Assembly: GCF_018613935.1 (NCBI RefSeq)
Contig: NZ_JAGGPF010000006.1
Coordinates: 157,034-221,033 of the forward strand
Origin: Agromyces sp. ISL-38
GTDB lineage: Bacteria > Actinomycetota > Actinomycetes > Actinomycetales > Microbacteriaceae
Reading direction: 5' to 3'
Length of the DNA: 64,000 nt
Made by a program: the position numbers and the translations under genes. Under the pieces are notes generated by a model. It saw nothing but the letters and a program-made list of their open reading frames with translations. It did not search any database and was not told the DNA's origin. The number at the start of each line of letters is the position of its first letter. Positions within the stretch are counted from its first letter, which is position 1. Shown in pieces: positions 16,917-26,481 of the stretch.

Positions 16917-17948
16917 ATGACTTGGGATCGCTTGCCGGCTTTCGCCCTCACTCTTGCCGTGACACTCCTCCTTGCGGCGGTAGTGTGTTTCGTCATAGCC
17001 TCCGTCGTGCGGGGCGCACTGCCGCAGGATGGGCGCACCGGGGATGTCCTCAGGCGCGAACGAAGGCTCAGTGTCGCCGCAGTACTCGCGAGCTGCGTGC
17101 TGATCGCAGTGCTGATCGCAGTGCTGATCACCCCAGATTCGCCGGGGCGGCACTCGGAGTCGGCGCCCACTCCGAGTCCGGCAGCGCAACCAGATTCACG
17201 GACGCCGATCTGGAGTGACGAATTCGACGGGCCCGCGGGGTCACCGGCCGACCCGGCGAACTGGACGTACGAGACCGGCGGCGGAGGATGGGGGAACGAC
17301 GAACTCCAGTACTACACCGCGGGTGCCGAGAACGGTGCACTCGACGGTGCGGGCAATCTCGTCATCACTCTGCGAAAAGTGGACTCGGCGACCACCGCGC
17401 TGCAGTGCTGGTACGGACCGTGCCAATACACGTCGGCGCGCCTGATCACGGGACAGAAACAGGAGTTCCAGTACGGTCGGGTCGAGACGCGAGTGATGGT
17501 TCCCGGCGGTGGCGGCGTCTGGCCGGCAGTCTGGTTGCTCGGCTCGGACATCCGGGACGTCGGGTGGCCGCAGAGCGGTGAGATCGATCTCATGGAGTTC
17601 GTCGGACGCATGCCGAACGAGATCTTCGGAACGCTCCACGGGCCGGGCTACTCGGGCGGCCAATCCTACAGCGGCGCCCATGATCTCGGCGCCCCGGTCG
17701 AGGGGAGCTGGCACGAGTTCGCCGTGGAATGGGCGCCGGATCAGATCACCTGGGAGGTCGACGGAGTCGCCTATCACCGCGCGACCCCCTCGGACGTGGC
17801 GCCCCACGAGTGGGTCTTCGATCATCGATTCTTCTTGCTGGCCAACATGGCGATCGGCGGCAACTTCGGGGGACAGGTGGCCGAAGACGTGGCGATGCCG
17901 CGGTCGATGGTGATCGACTACATCCGCGTCTACTCCGACCCCGGGTGA
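16917..17948 (+). CDS. Membrane-anchored or secreted GH16 endo-beta-glucanase
   Basis: The ATG at 16917 gives 343 residues and has GGAGG eight bases upstream; a GTG lies one codon earlier. Two hydrophobic segments (about residues 7-32 and 50-71) are followed by a Pro/Ser-rich linker, so the enzyme is exported and perhaps anchored. The GH16 jelly-roll domain covers about residues 95-340, starting IWSDEFDGPAGSP. The catalytic motif is EIDLMEF, with nucleophile Glu 222, Asp 224 and acid/base Glu 227. The extra Met in the motif is typical of laminarinase-type beta-1,3-glucanases. It would cut beta-1,3-glucan outside the cell, feeding the GH3, GH1 and transporter genes downstream. Confidence 0.9.
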   Translation: MTWDRLPAFALTLAVTLLLAAVVCFVIASVVRGALPQDGRTGDVLRRERRLSVAAVLASCVLIAVLIAVLITPDSPGRHSESAPTPSPAAQPDSRTPIWSDEFDGPAGSPADPANWTYETGGGGWGNDELQYYTAGAENGALDGAGNLVITLRKVDSATTALQCWYGPCQYTSARLITGQKQEFQYGRVETRVMVPGGGGVWPAVWLLGSDIRDVGWPQSGEIDLMEFVGRMPNEIFGTLHGPGYSGGQSYSGAHDLGAPVEGSWHEFAVEWAPDQITWEVDGVAYHRATPSDVAPHEWVFDHRFFLLANMAIGGNFGGQVAEDVAMPRSMVIDYIRVYSDPG

Positions 17949-18455
17949 CCAGCGACGCCGCCGTTGGCGTCGTCCGTGGACGGGCCGGCCGCCGTCAATA
18001 GAGCGCCGGTGGACTGCTCGTCCATGATCTTGCCGGATTCTTCAGCGATTTCGTCGTCCCACGTCGCGGCTATGGCGGAGGCATCCGGAACGGTCGAAGC
18101 GGACGCGAGCGTGTTCGTGCTACCAACAGGTCCGGTCATGGGTTCTGGTATCCCATCTCGAGCAGCGCGCCCCAACAAGAAGGACAGACTTGTACGCGAA
18201 GAGGGAGTCCCTCGCGATGGAGGTACTGGCACGGTCCCCCAGTCGGGGCGATGATCCCGACGACGCGGGCGCCGCAGGCGTTCCGAGGATCGTCATTGCC
18301 GGCCTGTACCGGACGAATTCCTCAGGATGCCGGTCCGGAATGGCCCCCACGCGGGGGACGTCCCGCATGCGGGGACGCGGATGGCCGCCGAGGAAGCCAT
18401 GTGGTCGAATCAGCCGCGATAGCGATGCATCCCTCGATGGCAAAGGAGTCATACG
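17949..18455. other. Gap between GH16 and secreted GH3
   Basis: About 500 bases without a gene I can support. A short hairpin, CGACGCC/GGCGTCG with a six-base loop, lies at 17953-17972 just after the GH16 stop and may act in termination, although no T-run follows. A minus-strand frame of about 100 codons crosses 17930-18232, but it overlaps the hairpin and has no recognisable motif. The promoter of the GH3 gene should lie near the right end. Confidence 0.4.
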
Positions 18456-21179
18456 ATGCAACAACGACGATCTACACGGGCACGACGGATCGGAGGTCTT
18501 GTGGCTGCAGCAGCAGTCACCGTGACCACCGTCATCGCCGGACCGGCCGCCTTCGCGGTGGATGAGCCGTGGATGGACACGTCCCTGTCAGCCGATCAGC
18601 GAGCGGACCTGCTCCTTCCCGAGATGACGCTGGAGGAGAAGGCCGACCTCATGGCCGGCGACCCGTACCCGCCCGGTCAGGAGCTCGCCTACATCAACTA
18701 CGGGATCGAGCGTCTCGGCATTCCCGAGCTCCGCATGGCCGACATCGGGCCGTCGGTGCGCCGGGCGCTCGACCCAACCACGGCATTCCCGATGGGCCTC
18801 GCAGCCGCAGCGACCTGGGACACCGAGCTCGAAGTGGAGGTTGGTGCCGCGGTCCGCGAGGAGGCCCGCCTGAAGCAGTACAACATGGTGCTCGGCCCGA
18901 ACGTCGACATCCCGCGGAGCCCGTGGTGGTCGCGCGTCGGCGAGTCCTTCGGCGAGGACCCGCTGCTGGCCGGCCGGCTCGCGGCCTCGTTCGTCGAGGG
19001 CGCCCAAGCAGAGAAGGACCTCGGTGTCAACCTCAAGCACTACAACGTGTACTCCCAGGAGACGAACCGTACCCGCGGTGGTCAGCTCGGCGGTGGGGAT
19101 GATAGCCAGAACCAAAACATGATCGTCGACGAGCGCACCCTGCAGGAGTTCTACACACGCCCGTGGGCACCGCCGGTCAGCGAGGACCTCGCCTCGGTCA
19201 TGTGCGCCTACGGCAAGGTCAACGGCACCTACGCCTGCGAGAACGGGCACCTGATTCAGGACATCCTCCGTGACCAGCTCGGCTTCGATGGCTTCGTGCT
19301 GACCGACTTCGGTGCGTCACGTCCGCGCACGGAGACCACCATGGAGGCCGGTACCAACATGGAGACCGGCCTCAACGTCGCCTACGGCGAGTTCGGCTCG
19401 AAGATCGTGCAGGCCGTGAACGAGGGCCGCATCACCGAGGAACTCGTCGACGAGCGCGTGCATCAGATCCTTCGCACGTACTTCGAGTTCGGGGTGTTCG
19501 ACAAGCCTCTGCCCGAGACGCCTCAGGAAGTCCCGGTCGAGGAGCACGGGGCACTCGCCCGTCAGGTCTCCGCTGAATCGGTCACCCTTCTGAAGAACAA
19601 GGGCAACGTGCTGCCGCTCGAGAACCCCAACAAGACGAAGTCCATCGCGGTCATCGGCGAGGGTGCGACGTGGGCTGCGCAGCAGTGCTGTGCTGGCGCA
19701 GCGACGAACCCGACCTACGAGGTCACGCCGCTGGAGGGCATCCAGAACGGCGCTCCGCAGGGCACGACGGTCGAGTACGCGCGGGGCGCCGATGCGCCCT
19801 TCGCCGCGGACCTGATCCAGGGCCCGGAGAGCATCCCGTCGTCGATCGTCTCGCTGCCGGGCGACCCGGCAACTCAGGGCGTTCAGGCGCAGTATTGGAA
19901 TAACACGACCTTCGAGGGCGACCCCATCGCCACCCGGACGGATCTGCGGCCGGCGTTCGACACGGGCCCCATCGCCTGGTTCGCCGCCCACCCCGAGGTG
20001 ATCCAGCCGCCGAGCGGCTCCCTGGCGGTTCGGTTCACCGGTGAGATCACGGCACCGGCGAGCGGTGAGTACCGCCTGTCGCTCTCGGGATTCGGAACCG
20101 GAACCCTCACGTTCGACGGTCAGGAGATCGTGTCCTTCGTGGACCAGATTGCTCCGAACCAGTACGTGTCTGAGCCGCTCCAGTTCGAGGCAGGCCAGTC
20201 GTACTCGTTCCAGCTCGACTACGCAGCGACGACTCCGCGCGATGGTCTCGACCCGGGCATGGTGCGACTCGGCTGGGTGCCGCCCGCAGGCACGCTCTCG
20301 CCCGACATCGCGGAAGCGGTTGCGCTGGCGAAGAAGTCGTCCGTGGCGGTCGTGGTCGCGGGGCTCTACGAGACGGAGGCGCGTGACCGCGGTCACCTCG
20401 ACCTGGCCACCAACCAGGACGAGCTGATCGAGGCCGTGGCGAAGGCGAACCCGAACACCATCGTCGTGCTGCAGACGGGTGGCCCCGTGCTCATGCCGTG
20501 GCTCGACAAGGTCAAGGGCGTCGTCCAGCTGTACTACGGCGGCGCCGAGCAGGGCAACGCCCTGGCCGACGTCCTGTTCGGACGGGTCAACCCGTCGGGC
20601 AAGCTGCCGATCTCGTACCCCGCGACCGAAACCCAGCCGACCGAGGCGCTCGGTATCGAGGCTTCGCTGCTGCACTCGGAGGAGGCGGACGTCCACCTCA
20701 CCGAGGGCGTCAACGTCGGCTACCGCGGCTACGCGGCGGCGGGAGCGGAGCCGCTCTTCCCGTTCGGCTACGGCCTCTCGTACACCGATTTCAAGTACCG
20801 TGACATCGCTACGGCGGTCGACGGCGGCACCGTCAAGGTCAGCTTCACCCTGCAGAACAAGGGCAAGCGAGCCGGCGCCGAGGTGGCTCAGGTGTACGCG
20901 GGTACGCTGCCGACCGATGTTTCCACGCCGGTGACACAGCTCGCCGGCTGGGCGAAGGTCGACCTCCAGCCCGGCGAGAGCAAGCAGGTGACCGTGGAGC
21001 TCGCCTGCAAGTCGCTGGCGTACTGGGACACCGATGAGGGCGAATGGGTCAGCCCCGCCGGTCCGGTGAACCTGTCGGTCGGCGCTTCCTCGGCGGACAT
21101 CCGACTGGAAGGGGAAGTGACGCTCCCAGGCGGCACCTGCAGCGAGGACAGCGATCTCGCCATGAACGCCTCCTTCTAG
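18456..21179 (+). CDS. Secreted glycoside hydrolase family 3 beta-glucosidase with PA14 domain
   Basis: A 907-residue exported protein. The N-terminus has Arg-rich residues, a hydrophobic core (GLVAAAAVTVTTVIA) and a likely cleavage after AFA near residue 34. The GH3 barrel (about 45-360) shows DIGPSVRR, NLKHYNVYSQE and the nucleophile loop GFVLTDFG with Asp 284. The C-terminal GH3 domain carries a PA14 insert (about 475-610, with FTGEITAPASGEYRLSLSG), and a fibronectin-III-like domain ends the protein. Beta-glucosidases of this type act on short beta-glucans outside the cell. It has no overlapping partner and is followed by a strong hairpin terminator, so it is probably monocistronic. Confidence 0.93.
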   Translation: MQQRRSTRARRIGGLVAAAAVTVTTVIAGPAAFAVDEPWMDTSLSADQRADLLLPEMTLEEKADLMAGDPYPPGQELAYINYGIERLGIPELRMADIGPSVRRALDPTTAFPMGLAAAATWDTELEVEVGAAVREEARLKQYNMVLGPNVDIPRSPWWSRVGESFGEDPLLAGRLAASFVEGAQAEKDLGVNLKHYNVYSQETNRTRGGQLGGGDDSQNQNMIVDERTLQEFYTRPWAPPVSEDLASVMCAYGKVNGTYACENGHLIQDILRDQLGFDGFVLTDFGASRPRTETTMEAGTNMETGLNVAYGEFGSKIVQAVNEGRITEELVDERVHQILRTYFEFGVFDKPLPETPQEVPVEEHGALARQVSAESVTLLKNKGNVLPLENPNKTKSIAVIGEGATWAAQQCCAGAATNPTYEVTPLEGIQNGAPQGTTVEYARGADAPFAADLIQGPESIPSSIVSLPGDPATQGVQAQYWNNTTFEGDPIATRTDLRPAFDTGPIAWFAAHPEVIQPPSGSLAVRFTGEITAPASGEYRLSLSGFGTGTLTFDGQEIVSFVDQIAPNQYVSEPLQFEAGQSYSFQLDYAATTPRDGLDPGMVRLGWVPPAGTLSPDIAEAVALAKKSSVAVVVAGLYETEARDRGHLDLATNQDELIEAVAKANPNTIVVLQTGGPVLMPWLDKVKGVVQLYYGGAEQGNALADVLFGRVNPSGKLPISYPATETQPTEALGIEASLLHSEEADVHLTEGVNVGYRGYAAAGAEPLFPFGYGLSYTDFKYRDIATAVDGGTVKVSFTLQNKGKRAGAEVAQVYAGTLPTDVSTPVTQLAGWAKVDLQPGESKQVTVELACKSLAYWDTDEGEWVSPAGPVNLSVGASSADIRLEGEVTLPGGTCSEDSDLAMNASF

Positions 21180-21215
21180 GGGCGATTCGAATAAGGGAAC
21201 CCAGCACCAGGGAAC

Positions 21216-21246
21216 GCCGGCCCATCTCCGTAGGAGGTGGGCCGGC
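21216..21246 (+). terminator. Hairpin terminator after secreted GH3
   Basis: GCCGGCCCATCTCC pairs with GGAGGTGGGCCGGC through a long GC-rich stem with one wobble or mismatch and a very short loop, 37 bases after the GH3 stop. No long T-run follows, which is common in high-GC actinobacteria. It probably ends GH3 transcription. Confidence 0.7.
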
Positions 21247-21444
21247 ACTCTCAGCACGGGAGGACCGCGGTCTCCAACTCTGCGCGGCGTCAGCACCTTG
21301 ACCGGGTTCGCCCTGGCGGTTGAGATCGGCGACGACCCCGAAAACGTCTTCCGGCACCGGGATGCTGTGGCGACTCGGGTCGGGATTCGTGTACGTCGCG
21401 TTCATCGTCGACGTGCTCGCTCAGCGGATTCTGGCCCGGCACGC

Positions 21445-21935
21445 TCAAACCACCAAGAGCGCCGACCTCGTGATGACGCCGACCTTCTTCACGTCGATAT
21501 GCACCAGCGAGCCCGGGTAGTCGTGCTCGTACCGGTCGGCGGTCCGGCGGGACGCGCGGATCGGGACAACGGCCAGGGACCAGCACCAGCCGGCCAGTTC
21601 GCGGACGATCGCGACGTTCGCGATGGTAGGGCGCTTTCGGCGTTCGAGGAATCCGACCCACCGGTCGTGCAGCCGCCGGTTGCCGGCGTCGCCGCGGGCG
21701 CGGGCTGCGGCTGGGGCTTGGTCCCAGCGGGCTTGCATCACGGCGCCGACGCGGTACCGGGGTCGGTGGTGCCAGGCCGCCTCGACCAGCAGCCGGCGGG
21801 TGTGGCCGTTGCCGGTCTTCGTGATCGGCCCCAGCGTCCGTGACGCGCCCGAGGAGTACTCGGACGGGACCAGTCTGACGAACGCACCGATCGTGTTCCC
21901 GGTGAAGCGGTGCCAGGGGGTAAGCCGCCTTCACC
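21445..21935 (-). mobile_element. Chimeric transposase scar (IS110-type end fused to IS481-type fragment)
   Basis: One open minus-strand frame without a start covers both parts. The first part matches the end of IS110-family transposases: FVRLVPSEYSSG, LGPITKTGNGHTRRLLVEAAW and, near its end, RELAGWCWSLA. Without a stop, the frame passes at about 21565 into DRYEHDYPGSLVHIDVKKVG, the middle motif of IS481-type transposases with the DDE-domain start, and then stops at 21445. Both elements are truncated, no terminal inverted repeats are seen, and it cannot be active. It separates the GH3 gene from the ROK locus. Confidence 0.7.
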
Positions 21936-21964
21936 TGCCGGGGCGTGGAGGGTTGTGGTCGAGA

Positions 21965-21985
21965 TTAATTTGGACTATAAAATAA
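21965..21985. promoter_or_regulatory. AT-rich palindrome upstream of ROK gene, autoregulatory operator candidate
   Basis: A 21-base AT-rich block reads TTAATTTGGACTATAAAATA plus a final A, with 14 of 21 positions symmetric about its centre (TTA-TTT and AAA-TAA arms). It stands out in GC-rich DNA, 42 bases before the ROK start. ROK repressors such as XylR and NagC bind AT-rich palindromes of this form. It may overlap the promoter. Confidence 0.5.
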
Positions 21986-22026
21986 CCTACGAAAGAACTT
22001 CCACCACTTCAGGCAGGGAATATTTG

Positions 22027-23223
22027 ATGGCGAAGAAGGCATCCGTGAAGGACGTGCGTCGTACGAATCGCGCGCTCATCCTGCGGCACCTGCTCCTCAA
22101 TGGGCCAACGTCCCGAAGTGAAATCGGTGCGGCCACGGGCCTGTCGGCCGCGACCGTCACGAGCGTGGTGAACGGCCTGCTCGCGGAGGGCGTGGTCAAG
22201 GGCGATGGCTTCCTCGAGTCCGACGGCGGGCGTCCGCGGGCGATCCTTGCCATCGATCCGGATGGCGCGTGGGTGATCGGTGCCGATATCAGCGAGTCCC
22301 TCGTGAGGGTGGAGTTGTTCGACCTTACGCTGAGTAGCCTTGCGGCCCGCGAGTATCCCTTTGAGGACCGGCATCTCGAGACCTCCCGTGTCCGGGAGAT
22401 CCTGCGCGACGCGACCCGCGAGCTCCTCGACGAGGTCGGCGGTGACCGATTCCGAATGCTTGGGCTCGGCCTCGGCGTCCCGGGCATCGTCGAAGGCCCC
22501 ACCGGTGACAGCGACGACGCGATCATTCACGCTGACGTGATCGGCTGGCACTCGGTCGACCTCGCCGGCCTGACCGACGATCTCGGTTTCCCCGTCTACA
22601 TCGACAACGGTGCGAAGACGACGACGCAGGCGGAGTCCTGGCTCGGGTCGGCGCGTGGCCTCGCGCACAGCATCGTCGTGCTGATCGGTGAGGGCGTCGG
22701 CGCCGGAATCGTCACCGACGGGCGCTTGTATCGCGGCTCATCGAGCAGTGCAGGCGAATGGGGCCACACGAAGATCAGCTTCGACGGGCCGTCGTGTCGG
22801 TGTGGCTCCCGTGGCTGCGTGGAAACCTTCGTCGGGGCATCCGCCGTTCTGGCTCGCTGGAACGGAACCGACATCTGGAACGGGCGGGAGGCCGACGGGA
22901 TCGAGGCGCTGTTCACAGCTCGACGCGCCGGAGATGATGCCGCGGCCCACGCAGTCCAGACTCTCATCGACCAGCTCGGGCTGTCGCTGGCGAACCTCGT
23001 CAATCTCTACAATCCGCAGAAGATCATCGTCGGAGGATGGTTCGGGGACCGCATCGCGACCGACCTCCTCGACGAACTGCGTGCCGCGACTCGCGCGTAC
23101 GCACTCGAGCAACCCGGGAATGAGGTCGTGCTGGCACGGTCGAAGCTCGGTCAGGACGCGGTCGCCCTCGGTGCCGCAACCCTCGCCATCGACCGTTTCG
23201 TCGAGACGGGTTGGCCGAACTGA
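22027..23223 (+). CDS. ROK family transcriptional regulator
   Basis: A 398-residue protein with an N-terminal winged helix-turn-helix (about 10-65; RALILRHLLLNGPTSRSEIG then ATVTSVVNGLL) and a ROK kinase-like domain. The ROK zinc motif CRCGSRGCVETF is present, as are the sugar-binding stretch YIDNGAKTTTQAE and phosphate-loop Gly residues. I chose ATG 22027 because upstream codons cover the AT-rich control region; a TTG just before it is an alternative. ROK repressors sense a sugar and release operons for its uptake. It is 79 bases ahead of the sugar ABC importer and probably controls the 22-36 kb locus. Confidence 0.92.
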   Translation: MAKKASVKDVRRTNRALILRHLLLNGPTSRSEIGAATGLSAATVTSVVNGLLAEGVVKGDGFLESDGGRPRAILAIDPDGAWVIGADISESLVRVELFDLTLSSLAAREYPFEDRHLETSRVREILRDATRELLDEVGGDRFRMLGLGLGVPGIVEGPTGDSDDAIIHADVIGWHSVDLAGLTDDLGFPVYIDNGAKTTTQAESWLGSARGLAHSIVVLIGEGVGAGIVTDGRLYRGSSSSAGEWGHTKISFDGPSCRCGSRGCVETFVGASAVLARWNGTDIWNGREADGIEALFTARRAGDDAAAHAVQTLIDQLGLSLANLVNLYNPQKIIVGGWFGDRIATDLLDELRAATRAYALEQPGNEVVLARSKLGQDAVALGAATLAIDRFVETGWPN

Positions 23224-23302
23224 ATCACCTCCGTGACGGAACCTCACCGGTCTCGGCGCCACATCCCCTTCCAACACCATTCCACTCAACGAGGAGACAC
23301 CA

Positions 23303-24595
23303 ATGAAACTGCGTTCCCCCGCCCGCACCCGCGTGATCGGTGCCGCCGCCATCGCACTCTCCGCCGGTCTGCTGGCCGGCTGTTCCGCCGGTGGCGCCGC
23401 CGAAGGCGGCGACGAGGCATCCGGCACGATCCGCGTGCTCGCGGTCGAAGGCCCCGAGACCGATGCGCTCGTCACAGAGGCGGCGAACTTCACGAACGAC
23501 TCCGGCATCGAGGTGAAGGTCGACAAGGTCGCCCGTGATGTCTGGGGTCAGCGCAAGGTAGCTGAGCTCACACAGGATGCCGGTACCTATGATGTCGTCT
23601 TCCTTGGTGGTGGCGACGACGCGGTCTGGATGCTCGAACACGCACACGTGCAGGACCTCACCCCATACCTCGGCGAGGACGTTGTCAACGACGTGCTGAA
23701 CCACGAGCTCTTCACGACCGACGACGGCGCCTTCGTCGGTGCACCCCAGTACTACAACTTCCCGGTGACCCTCTACCGTGCCGATCTCTTCGGAGACCCC
23801 GAGGAGCAGGCCGCGTTCGAGGCCGAGTACGGTCGGGAACTTGCTGCGCCGACGACGTTCGACGAGTTGGTCGACGTCGCCACGTTCTTCAACCGCCCCG
23901 ACGAGGGCCTGTACGGGACGTGCCTGGGTGGTGTCGACTGGTCGGTCTTCCTCGACAACACGTACTTCACCTACGGGCAGGGGGCGAACTTCGGCGACCT
24001 CGCGACGGGTGAGCTGACGCTCGATACTCCTGAGCAGGTGAAGTCGCTCGAGTACATTAACCAGCTCACCTCGTTGAGCGCTCCCGGTTGGGAGGCGCTG
24101 AGCTTCTTCGACTGCGACAACCAGATGAAGGCCGGCACGGTGGCGATCTACCAGAACTGGCTCTACGCCTGGAATGCGGTCGGATCCGAGATGGGTGACA
24201 AGCTCGGTATCGCACCGCCCGCCGGCGAGCAGACCCATCTCGGCGCGATGCTCGCCACGATCCCCGAGGCCGCGCCCAACCCCGACGGTGCCGGCGAATT
24301 CATCAGCTGGATGCTGACAGACGAGTTCCAGCTCCCGCAGACCGAGCAGACCGGAAACCTTCCGGTGCTGCAGAGTCAGCAGGGTTCCGAGGAGTTCGCC
24401 GAGGCCCTTCCGGAGCTGGAGATGCTGAAGTCGGTTTCCGAGCGGCTGACGTACCTGAACTCGACCTGGTCGGGTGAGCTCTCCTCCGGTGTCTCCGAGG
24501 CGATCGCCAAGGTCTACACGGGGGAGATGACGGCGCAGGAAGCCGCCAGCTGGCTGCAGAACGAGAAGTTCGCCGGGCGCAAGGCAGTCGAGTGA
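23303..24595 (+). CDS. Sugar ABC transporter substrate-binding lipoprotein (family 1)
   Basis: A 430-residue extracytoplasmic protein with lipoprotein signal and lipobox LLAGC (Cys 27). The mature chain has the two-lobed form of carbohydrate-binding proteins: an N-lobe with TYDVVFLGGGDDAVWML and a family-1 region FFDCDNQMKAGTVAIYQNW. The start has GAGGAGA seven bases upstream. It delivers a sugar to the two permeases encoded next; GH1, GH3 and GH30 genes downstream suggest a beta-gluco-oligosaccharide such as gentiobiose or laminaribiose. No ATPase gene is in this operon, so a shared MsiK-type ATPase elsewhere probably drives it. Confidence 0.93.
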   Translation: MKLRSPARTRVIGAAAIALSAGLLAGCSAGGAAEGGDEASGTIRVLAVEGPETDALVTEAANFTNDSGIEVKVDKVARDVWGQRKVAELTQDAGTYDVVFLGGGDDAVWMLEHAHVQDLTPYLGEDVVNDVLNHELFTTDDGAFVGAPQYYNFPVTLYRADLFGDPEEQAAFEAEYGRELAAPTTFDELVDVATFFNRPDEGLYGTCLGGVDWSVFLDNTYFTYGQGANFGDLATGELTLDTPEQVKSLEYINQLTSLSAPGWEALSFFDCDNQMKAGTVAIYQNWLYAWNAVGSEMGDKLGIAPPAGEQTHLGAMLATIPEAAPNPDGAGEFISWMLTDEFQLPQTEQTGNLPVLQSQQGSEEFAEALPELEMLKSVSERLTYLNSTWSGELSSGVSEAIAKVYTGEMTAQEAASWLQNEKFAGRKAVE

Positions 24596-25575
24596 CCAGT
24601 TCCACCCTCATCCGCCGCGGGGAGGAGCTCAACTCCTCCCCGCGGCGGGATCGTCCCAACGCCCCCCGACGGGGCCTCAAGGCGTCGCCCGAATCATCGC
24701 GGCGCCGGCGCCGCGTCGGGCTGGCGTTCACCATCCCATCGCTCGCGTTCGTGGGCATGGTGATGGCATACCCGCTCGTCTACCTCGCCTACCTCTCGTT
24801 CAACACATATCGGCCGTTGTCGTCGCCTGACGTGACGCCTGCGGGGCTGTCGAACTTCGTGGCGTTGTTCACCGACTCGACGGTGGGCAACTCGCTCGTC
24901 GTCACGCTGCAGTTCACGGTGGCTTCGGTGCTGCTCGAGGTGGTCTTCGGCACCCTTTGCGCCGTGTTGCTCGCGAACGTCATGCTGGGCGCCGAGGGTC
25001 GATTCGCGAAGGTCTACTCTCGCGTGCTCGGCTCGGCGTACATCATTCCGTTCGCGGTCCCGGCCATCGCCGGCGCCTACGCGTGGCGGATGCTCCTGGA
25101 CGCGCAGTTCGGCCCAGTGAACGCGGTGCTCGGAACGAACACGCCGTGGCTCGTCGAGTACCCGCTGCTCTCGATCATCGTGATCGACGCATGGAAGATG
25201 ATGCCGTTCGTCGTGTTCGTGATGCTCGCGGCAGTCATGTCGATCGAGCCGACGCAGTACGAAGCCGCGGCGCTCGATGGCGCGGGTGCGCTTCGGCAAC
25301 TCTTCAACATCACCCTGCCGTCGATACTGCCGATTTTGGTGATCACCGCTGCGTTCCGGGCAGTGGACGCGTTCACGAAGGTCTTCGACACGGTGTTCGC
25401 CACGACCGGAGGTGGCCCCGGCGACGACACCCGCGTGCTGCCGCTCGTGATCTGGCGAACCGCATTCACCCACCTCGATTTCGGCGCGGCGTCGGCGCAG
25501 GCGCTCATGGCCCTTGCGATCTCGCTCGTATTCGGCTCAGCTCTGCTCGTTGCCCAGCGAAGGAATGCTCGATGA
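24592..25575 (+). CDS. Sugar ABC transporter permease (MalF/UgpA type)
   Basis: A 327-residue inner-membrane protein starting at GTG 24592, which overlaps the binding-protein stop. After a basic N-terminal tail it has six membrane segments; the first is GLAFTIPSLAFVGMVMAYPLVYLAYL. The EAA coupling loop is EAAALDGAGALRQLFNITLPSILP. Its partner permease overlaps by four bases. Together they form the channel of a carbohydrate importer. Confidence 0.94.
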   Translation: MTSSTLIRRGEELNSSPRRDRPNAPRRGLKASPESSRRRRRVGLAFTIPSLAFVGMVMAYPLVYLAYLSFNTYRPLSSPDVTPAGLSNFVALFTDSTVGNSLVVTLQFTVASVLLEVVFGTLCAVLLANVMLGAEGRFAKVYSRVLGSAYIIPFAVPAIAGAYAWRMLLDAQFGPVNAVLGTNTPWLVEYPLLSIIVIDAWKMMPFVVFVMLAAVMSIEPTQYEAAALDGAGALRQLFNITLPSILPILVITAAFRAVDAFTKVFDTVFATTGGGPGDDTRVLPLVIWRTAFTHLDFGAASAQALMALAISLVFGSALLVAQRRNAR

Positions 25576-26408
25576 CGATCTCCTACCACACCCGCAAACG
25601 CCGTGGCGTGACCGCGTCGAGCATCACGCTGACCGTGATCGCCATCATCATGCTCGTACCGATGGCATGGATGGCATTCACGTCGTTCAAGCTCGATGCC
25701 GACATCTTCACCACGACTCCGTTGACGATCCCCGACGCATTCTCACTAGAGCACTACTCGAACCTCTTCTCGCAGTTCCATTTCGGACCCTCGATCGTGA
25801 ACTCGACCATCATCGCCGTCGCGACCGTCGCGATCAGCGTCATTGTCGGAGGACTCGCGGCGTACGGATTCGCACGCTACCCCTGGCGAGGCTCTGGGGT
25901 CGCGCTCGGATTCCTCATGGTGGCGCGCATGGTGACGCCGGCGGCGCTCGTCGTGCCGATGTACGTCATCATGCAGTCACTCGGCCTGCTCAACTCGGTG
26001 ACCGGGGTCATTGTGTGCGTCACCGTGCTGAACCTCCCGTTCGTGATCTGGATACTCAAGCCGTTCTTCGAAACTATTCCGAAGGAAGTCGAAGAGGCCG
26101 CCGAAATCGACGGGCTCTCACCGTTCGCCGTGTTCTTCAAGGTCGTGCTGCCCCTTGCCCGGCCCGGCATCATGACGGCGATCCTGTACAGCTTCCTCGC
26201 GGGATGGACCGACCTGCTGTTCCCGATGACCTTCATCACCGATGCCGAGGTGATGCCGCTCACGTCGAGCCTGCTGCAGATGCAGACCGGCTACAAGATC
26301 TACTGGGGCGAGCTGATGGCGGGCGGCATCGTGCTCACGCTGCCCGCTGTCATCCTCTGCTTCGCGCTGCAGCGGTACCTGCTGCGTGGACTCCGCACCG
26401 GCTACTAG
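25572..26408 (+). CDS. Sugar ABC transporter permease (MalG/UgpE type)
   Basis: A 278-residue permease starting at ATG 25572, overlapping the previous stop; a longer frame upstream is antisense-like and not needed. It has six membrane segments (first TASSITLTVIAIIMLVPMAWMAF) and the EAA loop EEAAEIDGLSPFAVFFKVVLPLARP. This is the second membrane half of the carbohydrate importer. The GH1 gene follows after 73 bases with a good ribosome site. Confidence 0.94.
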   Translation: MTISYHTRKRRGVTASSITLTVIAIIMLVPMAWMAFTSFKLDADIFTTTPLTIPDAFSLEHYSNLFSQFHFGPSIVNSTIIAVATVAISVIVGGLAAYGFARYPWRGSGVALGFLMVARMVTPAALVVPMYVIMQSLGLLNSVTGVIVCVTVLNLPFVIWILKPFFETIPKEVEEAAEIDGLSPFAVFFKVVLPLARPGIMTAILYSFLAGWTDLLFPMTFITDAEVMPLTSSLLQMQTGYKIYWGELMAGGIVLTLPAVILCFALQRYLLRGLRTGY

Positions 26409-26481
26409 AACTGGCGCTCTCAGCATTGAGTCGACGCGCGCGTCCGGCTCGCCTCCAAAAAAGAAGGAAGAACCAAACACG

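Noticed and set aside
17930..18232. Minus-strand 100-codon gene between GH16 and GH3
   Set aside because: It overlaps the end of GH16 and a hairpin, has no motif, and its composition is not clearly coding.
19317..21296. 659-codon minus-strand open frame opposite the secreted GH3
   Set aside because: Arg/Val/Leu/His-rich shadow of a clear GH3 gene without motifs or a ribosome site.
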